64,000 nucleotides of DNA from Balneolales bacterium. GTDB lineage: Bacteria; Bacteroidota; Rhodothermia; Balneolales; Cyclonatronaceae. Under the pieces are notes generated by a model. That model was not told where the DNA came from, did not search any database, and saw only the letters and a program-made list of their open reading frames with translations. Location of the stretch: contig JAFIET010000005.1 of NCBI GenBank assembly GCA_020832405.1, forward strand, positions 26,801 to 90,800, read 5' to 3'. Positions 35,808 to 46,398 of this stretch are shown here, one piece after another (position 1 is the stretch's first letter; every line of letters begins with the position of its first letter). Position numbers and translations under genes: made by a program.

Positions 35808-37919
35808 ATGGAATCTACCCGGCTACCACAGCTGATATTCAGCAAACGGTTATGGTTTTTCCCGGTACTGTTGATGCTGTTTGTTTCGGGCCCGGGGCTT
35901 CCCCTGATGGCTCAGCAAACCATACCGCCGGATTCGCTTCGGGTACTTGAACGGGAGCTGGAATGGTTGCTCGAACAAACTGAGCCTGACGACGAAACAG
36001 AGGGGCAGGAAGACCTCGCCGGATTCCTGCTCGATCTCGCATCAAACCCGCTTAACATTAATCGCGCCTCGGTTCAGGAGTTGGCTCAGGTTCCCGGAAT
36101 CAGCCTTGCTCAGGCTCAGGCCATTGTTGCCAGGAGAGGGGAAAAACCTTTTGAAAGCCTCGAAGAGCTTCTTCAGATCCGTGGGATTGGCCGGGTGAGC
36201 CTTGACCGCATCCGGCCTTATGTTACTGTAGGCAGCAGTGCTGAGCTGGCCCGAATGCTCTTAACAAGCCCCGCTTACTGGACCTACCGTGGCCGCTTTG
36301 AGTACATAAGCCGCGGGCAGCGGGTACTGGAAACACAAGCCGGTTTCACCCCTCCCGAGTTTGAAGGGCAGACCCGCTACGCCGGTGGTCCGTGGCGTGT
36401 TTATCAGCGCTTTAACTACCGCAGCCGGCACCTCTCGCTTAACCTTACACAGCTTAAGGCTCCGGGTGAGCCTCTGAGCAGACCGTACGATTTTGATTTT
36501 AATTCATGGCATGCCGGCATTCAGAATGTTGGCATGGTGAGGCGCTTTGTAGTTGGCGACTACGGAATCTGGGCCGGTCAGGGGCTTGTACTGCATACCG
36601 GCCTTGGCTTTGGCAAAGGGCGGGATGTGTCCGGCGGTCCGCTCAGGGCTGAGCGCGGTCTTGCACCCTATCAGTCGAGCGAGCAGACCCGCTTTATGAG
36701 GGGTGTGGCGGCAACCGTTGGCCGGCAGCTGCAACTCACAGGGTTTTATTCGAGCCGGCCCCTGAGTGCCTCTGTTATCGATGGGGAGACCATTCGTTTC
36801 CCCTCTGCGAGCGGCTTTCACCGCACCCCAACAGAGCGGGAGCGCCGCAACAATACCCGCCTCGATATGGCGGGCGGTCGCATCACCTACTCCGGCCGCT
36901 ACGGTATGATTGGCACCACCGGCTATCATGCGGCTTACAACCGTTACATTGTGCCGGGAGATGCGCTTCATAACCGTTACGATTTTGAAGGCAGGCAGGC
37001 TTCGGCTTTTGGTGCAGATTACCGTTTACTTCTGGCCCCGCTTTATTTTTTTGGGGAAGCAGCACGAAGCCGCAACGGAGGTACCGGCTTAATCAGCGGG
37101 CTTCAGTACCCTTTAGGTGAAGGCACCGATATCACGATTATCTACCGGAATTATGCCCGTGATTTTCAATCGCTATTTGGTTCGGCTTTTGGGGAAGGCA
37201 GCGGACGCCCCCGAAACGAGGAAGGGCTCTACACAGGCCTCACGCACAGGTTCAGCCGGCTGGTATCGACGGGGTTTTATTACGACCGTTTTCGGTTTCC
37301 GGCACCGCGTTTCGGCACTACGCAGGCAACGTCCGGGTATGATATGCTTGGATATCTGGATTTCAGGTTCAGCCGGCAGTTTTCCGTCTACTTTGTGGCG
37401 AGAAGTAAAATCAGAGAAAATGACTATGAAGTAACTGATGCCTTCGGCCGAGCGCTAATGGCGAGAGGGCAGGATGCCCGAACCTCGATGCGCGCAGAAG
37501 CCGAGTATCAGGTGCTGCCACAACTGCGGCTGCGTACCCGCGCTGAATGGGTACGTGCCCGCAACCGCGATGCGCAAAGCCCTGATTATGGTGTGCTGCT
37601 CTTTCAGGATGTGCGTTGGAATCCCCTTCCAGCACTAACCGTTGATCTGCGGCTTGCGGTGTTTGAAACCGACAGTTTTGCATCCCGGATTTTTATGTAT
37701 GAAAATGATCTGCTGTATGTGTTTTCAAATACAATGCTATCCGGTACCGGACAGCGTGCTTATGCCCTTTTGCGATACACAACGGCATCCCGCTTTGATT
37801 TCTGGCTGAAGTACGGGCTCACGGTATTTGAAGACAGAAGCACAACCGGCAGCGGACTCACGGAGGCTCAGGGCAACGTACGTTCACAAATCGGGCTGCA
37901 AATGCGCGTCCGCATATGA
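35808..37919 (+). CDS. Outer-membrane beta-barrel protein with ComEA-like helix-hairpin-helix domain
   Basis: A 703-residue exported protein. A signal peptide (about 1-36) is followed by an acidic helical stretch, then a double helix-hairpin-helix module at about 82-140 (VPGIS 95-99 and RGIGRVS 125-131, after NINRASVQEL), and about 560 residues of amphipathic beta strands ending MRVRI, typical of a large outer-membrane barrel. In ComEA the same module binds DNA. I recognise this fusion as a widespread but functionally unassigned Bacteroidetes family. It lies 10 bases after the PorV-like gene. DNA binding at the outer membrane is inference. Lys/Arg-rich strands are frequent, in line with nucleic acid contact, but that is weak evidence. 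Confidence 0.85.
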   Translation: MESTRLPQLIFSKRLWFFPVLLMLFVSGPGLPLMAQQTIPPDSLRVLERELEWLLEQTEPDDETEGQEDLAGFLLDLASNPLNINRASVQELAQVPGISLAQAQAIVARRGEKPFESLEELLQIRGIGRVSLDRIRPYVTVGSSAELARMLLTSPAYWTYRGRFEYISRGQRVLETQAGFTPPEFEGQTRYAGGPWRVYQRFNYRSRHLSLNLTQLKAPGEPLSRPYDFDFNSWHAGIQNVGMVRRFVVGDYGIWAGQGLVLHTGLGFGKGRDVSGGPLRAERGLAPYQSSEQTRFMRGVAATVGRQLQLTGFYSSRPLSASVIDGETIRFPSASGFHRTPTERERRNNTRLDMAGGRITYSGRYGMIGTTGYHAAYNRYIVPGDALHNRYDFEGRQASAFGADYRLLLAPLYFFGEAARSRNGGTGLISGLQYPLGEGTDITIIYRNYARDFQSLFGSAFGEGSGRPRNEEGLYTGLTHRFSRLVSTGFYYDRFRFPAPRFGTTQATSGYDMLGYLDFRFSRQFSVYFVARSKIRENDYEVTDAFGRALMARGQDARTSMRAEAEYQVLPQLRLRTRAEWVRARNRDAQSPDYGVLLFQDVRWNPLPALTVDLRLAVFETDSFASRIFMYENDLLYVFSNTMLSGTGQRAYALLRYTTASRFDFWLKYGLTVFEDRSTTGSGLTEAQGNVRSQIGLQMRVRI

Positions 37920-38041
37920 GTCGAGACGGCTTTGTAAGCTGCTGCGGCTGAAGCAGAGCAGCCCGGGGTGCATTCTGCCGTCACTCCTCACCCAAAATAT
38001 ACTTTCCCTAAAAGCGTGGTTCGTTAAGACTCAAATTCGCC

Positions 38042-38512
38042 TCAAAACAAGGGGCTTAGCTTCACGCAAATATCTTCAAGTACCTGCTGGTCGTGCGCAT
38101 CCATTGCCGCAAGGGTGTTGGAGTCAATATCGAGCTGTGCAACGAAATCACCATTTTTAAGGATCGGTACTACAATTTCGCTCTTTACATGAATGTTGCA
38201 CGAAAGGTAATTATCCTGCGCATGAACGTCTTCAACAACGAAGGTCTTGTGCGATTCAGCTACCTGACCGCAGATTCCTTTCCCAAAAGGGATACGGGTA
38301 TGATCGGTGGCTTCACCCACATACGGGCCGAGGTAAAGCTCCCGGACTGTTTCAGGATCAGCGATGTAAAAACCGACCCAGTCATAAACCGGTACGGTAT
38401 CGCGAAGCAGTTTACAGATTTCAAGCAGGATGGTGTCGCGGTCGGTATTTGAAGCGATGATTTCTTCAGCCTTTGCAGGCAGGGTGTTGAGTACAGATTT
38501 GTCGTAAGGCAT
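38042..38512 (-). CDS. GAF-domain protein, free methionine-R-sulfoxide reductase-like
   Basis: A 156-residue single GAF domain close to fRMsr (MsrC/YebR), which reduces free Met-R-sulfoxide with cysteines. The core GKGICGQVAESHKTFVVEDV, LSCNIHVKSEIVVPI and LDIDS fit well, giving two of the three family cysteines (in GICG and LSCN). The first (E. coli Cys84) is replaced: the matching stretch is EATDHTRIPFG, with His where Cys is expected. Activity may be retained through the second and third, since the last is the catalytic one in E. coli, but this needs testing. Convergent with the barrel gene; 58 bases separate it from the hybrid kinase end. Confidence 0.8.
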   Translation of the reverse strand: MPYDKSVLNTLPAKAEEIIASNTDRDTILLEICKLLRDTVPVYDWVGFYIADPETVRELYLGPYVGEATDHTRIPFGKGICGQVAESHKTFVVEDVHAQDNYLSCNIHVKSEIVVPILKNGDFVAQLDIDSNTLAAMDAHDQQVLEDICVKLSPLF

Positions 38513-38570
38513 TGATGAAAAGTTTGATGAGTTTTGAGCGGACGGAAAATTGATAATCGGGCTGAAAGCC

Positions 38571-41500
38571 TCAGAGCAACTCCAGGGTTAGTTCTTTACC
38601 GTACTTTTCATAAAGAACGTCCATAACGGCCTTATGAAACTGTTCCCTGTTGATAGGCTTGGTGATGAAGCCGGTCATGCCGGCTTTTTGAGTACGGGAC
38701 TCTTCTTCACTTGTAACCCCGGCGGTTAGGGCGAAAATGCGAATATCAGGCAGCTGATTTTCTTTCACATAGTTGAGAATTTCCCGGCTTGCTTCAAAAC
38801 CATCCATCAGCGGCATCTGAAGATCCATCAGGATAAGATCCGGGTGAACCTCGCGGACTTTTTCTACAGCTGCCTCTCCGTTATCGGCGGTAATAATATT
38901 GGATGGAATACGGCCGAGTGATTTTTTGCAAAGAATAGACGCAAGCTTAAGATTGATGGTATTGTCATCTACCAAAAGAATTGTAATCGGTGAAATAGAG
39001 TCCATGGCATGGCTATGCAATATTGGCGATTTCGCGGAGGATACGGTAGGTTCGGGTTGTATTTCAGCAGCCTGATGCCCGGAAATTACGGACTGAATTT
39101 CAAATCCGGGTTTAGCAGTCGGGATCTGAGTATTCTTTGCATCAGAACGGAATGAAGGCTTAAGTTTACCAAGGGTGTGGTACAGCGAATTGAAATGTAC
39201 AGGCCTGAGAAGACGTTCGCAATAAATGTTCTTCTGGCGGTATAAGTTTTCACAAAGGGTGCTGAAATCTTCATGAATATCGTGAACAATTATGAATGCT
39301 TTGCACTTTATGCGCTTTTTATTGAGCACTTCTGCGAAACCAAGGATATCCTCAGGATCTTTAAAAAGGTGTGAGTCAGCAAAGATAAGTACAGCTTGTT
39401 CTGAAGCTTTGTAATGCTCCGGTATAAGCGGACTGCTGCAATGCAGGGTTTCAGAAATTCCGAAAAGACCAAGATATTCGGCTGTAAGCTCATACTCCCT
39501 TTTATTTTTGAGGAACAACAGGCACTTACCTTTAAAAAACGGTTCAGCTGAGCCTGTCGGGTTTATTCCCTCTTCAACGACTTCGAGAGGAAGCGTGAAG
39601 GAGAAGCGGCTTCCTTCACCAACGGTACTTTCAACTTCGAGCTCGCCCCCCATTTTTTCAATCAGTGATTTTGTAATGGACAGGCCAAGCCCTGTGCCCC
39701 CGTATTTACGGGTTGTTGAAATATCAGCCTGCGTAAACGGGGTGAAAATACGGCGCAGGTTTTCTTCTGAAATACCAATACCGGTATCGCTTACCAAAAA
39801 TCGGATGTGCGAGTAGGTGCCGGCTCTGGCTTCGTCGATTAGCGTTATATGCAGTTCAACTTCTCCGTTTTCTGTAAACTTGACTGCGTTACCCACAAGG
39901 TTGATGAGTATTTGCCGGATTCGGAGGGCATCCCCCTTTACTTTATGAGGCAGGTGCGGGTCGGTTACCAGGTAAGCAGGTACGTTTCGCCCGGCCCCGG
40001 AAAAGCTGACAATCTGAAGCGTATTGGTACAAAGCTCTTCTATGCTGAAGGTATCACTCTCAAGCTCCAGTTTGCCGGCTTCGATTTTAGAAAAGTCAAG
40101 TATATGATTTACAAGTTGCGTGAGCGTATGTGCCGAATTTGACACATAGCTGATGTACTCGCGTTGTACGTTGTTAAGTTCTGTATCCTTTAGCAGTTCC
40201 AGAAAACCAATAATTCCGTTTAATGGTGTGCGGATTTCGTGGCTCATATTGGCAAGGAAAAGACTTTTTGCCTCGTTAGCTTTAATGGCTTCCTCTTTGG
40301 CTGCCTCAAGTTCTTTGCTTTTCTGCTGAATTTCACTTACACGCTCCTGTACGGCAATGGTCAGGCGCTCTTTTGACCGCCTCAGGCTTGCCGTATAAAG
40401 CGATGTGGTTGTGTATATAAGCAGTAAAATCCCAATAAGGTAAAACACCAGAAAAACGGGCCTGAAGTACCAGGGGGGCAGCACTACAAAAGATACGCTT
40501 AGAGGGTCGCTCCAGCTGTATGAGCCTTGTTGCAGGGCCCTAACTCTAACGTGATAGCTTCCCGGGGAGAGCTGGGAGAGGTTTACAAATGATTGCTGCT
40601 GCAGCATTTGCCAGGAATCCTGATTAATCTGATACTGATAAACTATGTTACGGGTAGGAAACATCAGACTTCGGAAATGCAGCGTGAGAAAAGAGTTGTA
40701 AGGAATTTTGCTTCCTCCAGTGATATCAAGAACGGCATGTTCATCGCTGATAGCGGCTGAAATGAGGGTCGGGGTTTGTGTCTGGCTGATATCAAACGGG
40801 TGCAGCAAAGCCGCGATGCCAGATGATGTTGCAGCCCATAAGTTGCCATCCAGAGTTGTGGTAAAGCCGCGGTAAGCGTTGGTCCGTGATGGCAGCCCGT
40901 TGTTAAACTCGTTGTATCTTACCAATACGCCAATGTTTTCATCATAGGCAAGAATGCCGCGGTCGGTGCCCATCCAAATGGTGCCGTTAAGGTGTAAAAT
41001 GCTTTTGATATACTCGTTATCGGCTTCAGGATCGAGAGCGAGCATCTCCAGAGTTTCCGTGTTTTGGTGGTAAATAGCTACGCCACGGTTGGTTCCAAGC
41101 AGAATGTTGCCATCATCAAGAAAGCACATATCATTTATGATGAGCTGGTTAAGTGCGACCTCCCGGCCCATTACCCCGGTTATGGGAACCGGTACGAAGC
41201 GCTCTTCATACTCTGTGAACTGATACAGCTTTTTATCCCCGCTGCTCCCCGCAAACAGGGTCCCGTTTGGGCTCAGCCGTATTACGTTGATGAACTGATC
41301 CAGCCCTTTGTCTTCGGCATAAACAGTTCGGGACAAATCAGGGCGAATCCGGCTTATTCCTGCTGCATTGTACTGAGTGTACCAAAAGTCACCCTCGGGG
41401 GTTCGCAGGCTAAAGAAAACCGAATTTTCAAACTCGTCATCAAAAAAGATGAGGTCAGCTTCATTTTGTCCGGCTCCGTGCAGCATGTGGTACACCCGCC

Positions 41501-42749
41501 CTCTTGAGGTAGCGAAAAGGATTCCTGTTTCGTTAGAGTTAACGGTGAGGATATCGTCGTTTAGCGGGTTAACAAACAGCACTTCAATTTCATAATAATT
41601 GCCCTCAGGGCGGATTTTGTACACCTGCGAGGCGTCAGTCATGTAAAAGGTGTTTTCCAAAGGGTGACGTGAAAGTCCCTGCACATAGAAACGATCTTGA
41701 TTTACAGGAACGCGCACAAAATCAGTTTCGAAAAGAAATCCTGCCCCTTCATCAGTAACAACCCATAAGCCGGAGTCAGGTACATAATGCACATCATTCA
41801 CGGAATTAAGATTGAACTGCTGGATGGCTATCACATTTGTGACGCCGTTTTCTGATACTTCAACCCGCAGTAAACCGGTTTCCCGGCTGTTCCAGCCGGC
41901 TACCCAAACAGTGCCGGGTTCGCCCGGCGCAATTTTGGATATAAGCGGGTTTTCCAGAATCCGGCTGATCTCAAAGCCAATCGGGGCATCGGTGTCTTCC
42001 CCATAAGCTGCCCGAAGGCCAAAAACGCCATTGTTAGTACCAACCCATATCAGGTCGGTAACCGGCTCATAAATCATAGAACTAACAGTTCCTACTTCCT
42101 CAGAACCGGGAATCAGTTCAAAACTGTCTGAAGAAGTATCGAGATAAAATAAAGCCCCCTGCTGAGATGATATAAATATGGTGCCTTCCGAATCCTGAGC
42201 AAACTCAAAAGAACGGATAAAACTTGAGGTGCGGTACATATCCGGCAAAATATACCGGTGAAGCGTGTCATCTTTGAGGTAGGCTACGGAATAGACTTCC
42301 CCAATCCATAAACGCCCCTCCCGGTCTTCAAAAAGGGATTTTGGATAGTTTACGGTTGAAACACCGGGGCTTCCGCTTCCGCGGAGCAAAACCGAAAGTT
42401 CAAGACTGCGCGAATTATGTTGTTCAATTTTCGAAATGCCGGCATCATGGTAAATTAAAAGATCCCCGTTAGCCCTTTCGAAGAAGCCCTTAGGATAAGC
42501 ATTTGAAAGCATGTCTGAATAATGAACAAAATCTTCCCCGTCAAACCGTGCTATACCGGAATCTGTAGCGAACCATATAAACCCAAGCTGATCGGTAATC
42601 ACGCCTTTTGCAAGGTTAGTAGGCATGCCATCCTGAGTCTGGTAAGTGATTATGCGGTATTCGCTATGGCGCAAACGCTCCGCACCCTGACCATAAGCGC
42701 TGATCAGGCCTGTAAGCAGAATAGCAAGAAGGAGGGGTAAAGCTTTCAT
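38571..42749 (-). CDS. Hybrid two-component sensor kinase with beta-propeller sensor and C-terminal receiver
   Basis: A 1,392-residue one-protein sensor system. A signal peptide (1-20) precedes a long two-propeller sensor of Reg_prop repeats (about 35-700, with repeated GxIWxATxxGI motifs), a Y_Y_Y domain (about 715-790) and a membrane helix near 800. The kinase core has the H-box [10 protein letters not shown] (His837), N-box [10 protein letters not shown]1 DTGIGI and G2 GGTGLGL. A pseudo-receiver follows (about 1080-1200, no phospho-Asp in its usual place), then a true receiver (about 1255-1385, acceptor Asp1309 in [11 protein letters not shown], late Lys in ITKPINR). No DNA-binding domain. 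Hybrid kinases of this type sense glycans or nutrients in Bacteroides, but the ligand here is unknown. Confidence 0.93.
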   Translation of the reverse strand: MKALPLLLAILLTGLISAYGQGAERLRHSEYRIITYQTQDGMPTNLAKGVITDQLGFIWFATDSGIARFDGEDFVHYSDMLSNAYPKGFFERANGDLLIYHDAGISKIEQHNSRSLELSVLLRGSGSPGVSTVNYPKSLFEDREGRLWIGEVYSVAYLKDDTLHRYILPDMYRTSSFIRSFEFAQDSEGTIFISSQQGALFYLDTSSDSFELIPGSEEVGTVSSMIYEPVTDLIWVGTNNGVFGLRAAYGEDTDAPIGFEISRILENPLISKIAPGEPGTVWVAGWNSRETGLLRVEVSENGVTNVIAIQQFNLNSVNDVHYVPDSGLWVVTDEGAGFLFETDFVRVPVNQDRFYVQGLSRHPLENTFYMTDASQVYKIRPEGNYYEIEVLFVNPLNDDILTVNSNETGILFATSRGRVYHMLHGAGQNEADLIFFDDEFENSVFFSLRTPEGDFWYTQYNAAGISRIRPDLSRTVYAEDKGLDQFINVIRLSPNGTLFAGSSGDKKLYQFTEYEERFVPVPITGVMGREVALNQLIINDMCFLDDGNILLGTNRGVAIYHQNTETLEMLALDPEADNEYIKSILHLNGTIWMGTDRGILAYDENIGVLVRYNEFNNGLPSRTNAYRGFTTTLDGNLWAATSSGIAALLHPFDISQTQTPTLISAAISDEHAVLDITGGSKIPYNSFLTLHFRSLMFPTRNIVYQYQINQDSWQMLQQQSFVNLSQLSPGSYHVRVRALQQGSYSWSDPLSVSFVVLPPWYFRPVFLVFYLIGILLLIYTTTSLYTASLRRSKERLTIAVQERVSEIQQKSKELEAAKEEAIKANEAKSLFLANMSHEIRTPLNGIIGFLELLKDTELNNVQREYISYVSNSAHTLTQLVNHILDFSKIEAGKLELESDTFSIEELCTNTLQIVSFSGAGRNVPAYLVTDPHLPHKVKGDALRIRQILINLVGNAVKFTENGEVELHITLIDEARAGTYSHIRFLVSDTGIGISEENLRRIFTPFTQADISTTRKYGGTGLGLSITKSLIEKMGGELEVESTVGEGSRFSFTLPLEVVEEGINPTGSAEPFFKGKCLLFLKNKREYELTAEYLGLFGISETLHCSSPLIPEHYKASEQAVLIFADSHLFKDPEDILGFAEVLNKKRIKCKAFIIVHDIHEDFSTLCENLYRQKNIYCERLLRPVHFNSLYHTLGKLKPSFRSDAKNTQIPTAKPGFEIQSVISGHQAAEIQPEPTVSSAKSPILHSHAMDSISPITILLVDDNTINLKLASILCKKSLGRIPSNIITADNGEAAVEKVREVHPDLILMDLQMPLMDGFEASREILNYVKENQLPDIRIFALTAGVTSEEESRTQKAGMTGFITKPINREQFHKAVMDVLYEKYGKELTLELL

Positions 42750-42879
42750 TTTGTAAATATGTACAACTCTGACCGCTTTGCAGTGGTTTAGTCAAAACCG
42801 GTCGGGTTCAATGGGGGAAGCTGCAACAGTTTTCAAAAACCAGATTTCGTAATTTAAGAAATCTTTATGGTTATGCCGT

Positions 42880-45021
42880 TTACAATCGGGCAGAGCCCTT
42901 TTTTTTGATAGCTGAAAACCGGCTTAATTCGTTAAGCCTCAGCAACCTTGCCTGGTCGGAAACCGGGTTGTCGAGGCGGCTTTCGAGTGTTGCCACCCAG
43001 TCGGCTGCATTTTCGTCTGAATGAAACTTGTAAAGTGCCCGGATGTAATTTTCCCAAATTACAAAATGTCTGCGGCTATCGGTGATAAAAACGCCGGGAT
43101 CTAAAGTGCGGCATCCTTCGTCATGGATATGTTGTGTACAGTGCCAAACTACCCAGGGTTTTAAATCGGGGGCAATATATGCCGGGATAAATGGCGTGGG
43201 TTCGTAAAGCAGCTCAAGCAGTACGGTTTGCAGCTGTTCGTCTGTCCGAAGCCGTACCGCTTCTGAATCTGATCCTAAACTTCCGAGCAGCTTCAGAGCT
43301 TGGTGTTCGCTGCCGCTGAGCATCAGAGCGTCAGCAACAAGCAGGCGAAGAGAAGCAGGTAGTTCTTCGGGTGATGTCTCACAGCCCTGCATGAGGTTCA
43401 GGAGCGCTTCCGGTTGTGCGTTACCGGCGTGCATCAGCAGGTTTGCCCGAACCAGAGAAAGCCGGTTAAACCCGCAAAACTGCAAGTCTGACTGTTGTGT
43501 CTCCAGCCATATAAGGGCATCATTTTGCCGGTTTTCGGCTATCAGCATTTGTATGTGAGAGATATCCCGATGGTGTTGTGAGGGGTGAAAGCTGCAAGGG
43601 GCATCTGCTATTCCGGGTGCGGCAAACAGGCGTCCGGAAAGGGCGAACTGCAGGGAGTCTGTCTCCACTGTTTGCAGGTGTGCGTGCCATCCTTCCACAA
43701 GGGTGCCGAAAGGCTGTGCGCATGAATGGCTGATGCGACCTGTAGCGTAGGCCTGTTTCATAGCATCGGTACCGCAGTGTTGCCAAAGCCAGCCTGTAAA
43801 AGAGCCGGCAATAGTATAGCTCAACGTGCCGTCGAGCGCGTAGAAGCCGGTAAGGCTCATCAGCCGGCGCATGTAACGCTCCGTCGGGAGTTCGGTCTGT
43901 GCGGCGACCAGCTGATCGGCGGTGCCGCGCGGGTCCCGCTCGGTTTCGAAAGCCGTAGCAAGCCCTTCCACAAGGGCAATTACCGGACTCGCATTAATGA
44001 CCGGTGCCCCGAATTCCCGGGCAAGCACATGAACCAGCTCATGCCGCAGTACCCGCTCAGCCGCCTGCCAGTGAATGTGCATCTGCGGCTGTCGCAGCCA
44101 AACCGGTACATAAACAGTTCCGCCAGCGCCGGTGAGCTGTTTTTTTTGCCACTCATGCCGGTACAGATAGCTGTGTGTTTTGGGAAGCGTGCTGAGGTCG
44201 AGCGTCAGTATTTCAGCGAGTTCGCGGATGTGAAAGTCGTGCCATGCGGCCAGCCATTCAATTTCGGCAGCATCAATTTGCCGGTCGTAAAACAGCACGG
44301 CGTATTCTGTTTCGAGTTTGCCGCCGAGCTGCTGCTGAATCCATGTTTCGGAGTGCAGAATGCCGGCACGTGCAAGGTTGAGGTAGCTGAGCATCAGGCT
44401 GAGAGTGAGCAGCAGCAGCGGCAGCCGCAGGTTTTTGCGGCTGTGCCAGTGCGGCATCAGCCACAGTAAAGCCGCCCAGCAAAGGGTGATGTACCGGAAA
44501 AGCACCAGCGACGGGCGCAGCTCAACCACATCATCGTAAATCGGTCCCGGCCAAAACCCCCAAACATGATTGTGATAGAAAACAGCCGGGTAGCTGAAAA
44601 ACTCCCGTACAAAAATGCCGGCGGCAACGAAGGTCAATACAGCAAGCGTGTAAAACCGGGGGCGAGCAGTGTGCAGCGACATGTACCGGCCCAAAGCAAA
44701 ACCCAGCAGCACCGACGGGCCCGGTATAAGAAGCCAGAAACTCAGGCCGTCAGCTGAAAAGCAGCCGCGCCATAAAGCGCCTGCGAGCATGGGCAACAGC
44801 GGCGCCAGAAAAATAAGAACCAGCCCGAAGGCTTCCTTAAGTCCGGCTGCCGGCTTGCGCGTATAGGTTCGTTTGGCGGCTATATATGCAGCCGTGTATG
44901 CCCCGATAAGCCCAACCAGCCCGGCCGATAAAAAATGAACTTCCCGAAGCAGGGGAATCCAGCTCAATACAAAGCCGCACAAGAGTGCGGCTGTTAAGGC
45001 TTTAAACCCGTAGGCTGGCAT
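42880..45021 (-). CDS. Polytopic membrane metallopeptidase-like protein
   Basis: A 713-residue protein. The first 215 residues hold about six membrane helices. A large extracytoplasmic part follows with a zinc-peptidase site HELVH at 327-331 and a Glu in VEGLATAFE (352), the spacing of gluzincins. The C-terminal 250 residues are helical and look like TPR-type repeats. I do not recognise a named family. The HExxH plus downstream Glu suggests an active peptidase, target unknown. It is the last gene of a probable yraN-proline dehydrogenase-peptidase transcript (gap 27 bases). Confidence 0.72.
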   Translation of the reverse strand: MPAYGFKALTAALLCGFVLSWIPLLREVHFLSAGLVGLIGAYTAAYIAAKRTYTRKPAAGLKEAFGLVLIFLAPLLPMLAGALWRGCFSADGLSFWLLIPGPSVLLGFALGRYMSLHTARPRFYTLAVLTFVAAGIFVREFFSYPAVFYHNHVWGFWPGPIYDDVVELRPSLVLFRYITLCWAALLWLMPHWHSRKNLRLPLLLLTLSLMLSYLNLARAGILHSETWIQQQLGGKLETEYAVLFYDRQIDAAEIEWLAAWHDFHIRELAEILTLDLSTLPKTHSYLYRHEWQKKQLTGAGGTVYVPVWLRQPQMHIHWQAAERVLRHELVHVLAREFGAPVINASPVIALVEGLATAFETERDPRGTADQLVAAQTELPTERYMRRLMSLTGFYALDGTLSYTIAGSFTGWLWQHCGTDAMKQAYATGRISHSCAQPFGTLVEGWHAHLQTVETDSLQFALSGRLFAAPGIADAPCSFHPSQHHRDISHIQMLIAENRQNDALIWLETQQSDLQFCGFNRLSLVRANLLMHAGNAQPEALLNLMQGCETSPEELPASLRLLVADALMLSGSEHQALKLLGSLGSDSEAVRLRTDEQLQTVLLELLYEPTPFIPAYIAPDLKPWVVWHCTQHIHDEGCRTLDPGVFITDSRRHFVIWENYIRALYKFHSDENAADWVATLESRLDNPVSDQARLLRLNELSRFSAIKKKGSARL

Positions 45022-45048
45022 CAGCGGGAAATCAGTTTGGTGAACCCG

Positions 45049-46014
45049 TTATTTCTGGAACATGGTGGAAAGCACGAACCAGATATTTTCTTTCCGCTCT
45101 TTTAACCGGCGGGTAAAATAGGGAAACCACATGGTGCCGTAGGGTACGTACACGCGTACGTTGTAGCCTTCGGCAGCCAGCGCTTTGCAGGTATTCAGGC
45201 GCATGCCGTACAGCATCTGAAACTCGAACCTGCTTTTGCCGATACCCTTCTCCTGTGTGTATTCTTTTACCCAGCTGATAAGTTTGTTGTCGTGCGTTGC
45301 AATACGCGGGTACACGGTTTTGTCGAGGAGAACCTTCAGGTATTCTTTGTAGGCTTCGCGAATAGCATCCATATTTTGCAGCGCGAGGCGCTCGGGCTCG
45401 TTATAAGCACCTTTGCAAAGGCGCACATCTGCGCCAAGTTCCGCCAGATCAGCGATGTCGTTTTTGGTGCGGTGCAGATACGCCTGAATCACAATACCCA
45501 CATGCTTGCCGTATTTTTTGAAGGCTTCTTTGTACAGGTCGATGGTTGCCTGTGTGTAGTCGGTTCCTTCCATATCGATACGAATGAACTGATTGAACTT
45601 AACGGCAGCATCAAGCAGCTCAAACAGATTGTTCCGGCAGTAATCCCGGTCGATATCCAGACCGAGCATAGTCAGCTTTATGGAAATGGATGAGTCAATA
45701 TTTTGAGCATGAATGCCTTCCAGCAATTCAATGTAGTGCTGCAGGGTGTCGTCAGCCGTTTTACGGTCTTTGACGTTTTCGCCAAGCAGATCCAGGGTTA
45801 CTTTGATACCATGTTCGTTCAGGTCAGCAACTTTTGGTACAGCCTGATCGAGCGATTCACCGGCAACAAAGCGTTTGGCGAGGGCATAGGGGAGTTTCAT
45901 ATGAGCGGCTAACAGTCGTTGAAATAAAGGGAAGAGATTAAAAAAAACAGCTGGCAAGCCAGAAAGTACGGCAGGAGCCTGAACAGTGAAAAAGCAGGTA
46001 GCAGTATCCTGCAT
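45049..46014 (-). CDS. Proline dehydrogenase
   Basis: A monofunctional flavin-dependent PRODH that oxidises proline to pyrroline-5-carboxylate. The TIM-barrel marks are RFVAGESLDQAV near the start, SIKLTMLGLDID, IRIDMEGTDY, VRLCKGAYNEPE (FAD site), ATHDN, FEFQMLYG and the end motif YVPYGTMW with FTRRLKER for proline binding. The length of 321 residues from the ATG at 46014 includes 38 residues of N-terminal helix before MKLPYALAKRF, which could instead be the start (45900). No P5C dehydrogenase is adjacent. It begins 3 bases after yraN ends. Confidence 0.93.
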   Translation of the reverse strand: MQDTATCFFTVQAPAVLSGLPAVFFNLFPLFQRLLAAHMKLPYALAKRFVAGESLDQAVPKVADLNEHGIKVTLDLLGENVKDRKTADDTLQHYIELLEGIHAQNIDSSISIKLTMLGLDIDRDYCRNNLFELLDAAVKFNQFIRIDMEGTDYTQATIDLYKEAFKKYGKHVGIVIQAYLHRTKNDIADLAELGADVRLCKGAYNEPERLALQNMDAIREAYKEYLKVLLDKTVYPRIATHDNKLISWVKEYTQEKGIGKSRFEFQMLYGMRLNTCKALAAEGYNVRVYVPYGTMWFPYFTRRLKERKENIWFVLSTMFQK

Positions 46015-46017
46015 TTC

Positions 46018-46398
46018 TTACAACTGCCAGAATGCCCCCTCAAAATGCCGTACAACCGGCACTGCTTGCACGGAAGGCAAAATTACGGAAATTATATCGA
46101 ATCTTACGGGTGCGCCGTCCATTTTTCGCTCATAAAGCCAGGCACCCGCAGCCTTATGCAGCGACCTTTTTTTTTCGTCTGTTACAGCATCTTCGGGCTC
46201 GGAGAAATTATTGGAAGAACGTGTTTTAACTTCCACAAATATAATTTGCCGGCCGTTGTAAGCAATAATGTCAACTTCGGCTTTTTCAAAGTGATAATTA
46301 CGCTCCAGGATCCGGATATCATTTTTCTCGAGCCATTCTACGGCGATATCTTCACCGCGGCGGCCCAGCTCAAGGTGTGCAGGTAATTTTTTACTCAA
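46018..46398 (-). CDS. yraN: YraN/UPF0102 nuclease-like protein
   Basis: A 126-residue member of UPF0102, with a restriction-endonuclease-like fold. The conserved GRRGEDIAVEWLEKND opening, and then EVDIIAYNGRQIIFVEVKTR with the D-(x)n-ExK catalytic pattern, are plain. The role is not firmly known; Holliday-junction or DNA-repair functions have been suggested. First gene of a likely operon with proline dehydrogenase. Confidence 0.9.
   Translation of the reverse strand: MSKKLPAHLELGRRGEDIAVEWLEKNDIRILERNYHFEKAEVDIIAYNGRQIIFVEVKTRSSNNFSEPEDAVTDEKKRSLHKAAGAWLYERKMDGAPVRFDIISVILPSVQAVPVVRHFEGAFWQL

Noticed and set aside
42780..42880. Possible tRNA-like TTC-A motif (GGGTTCAAT) near the hybrid kinase start
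   Set aside because: No acceptor stem or anticodon arm could be paired around it.
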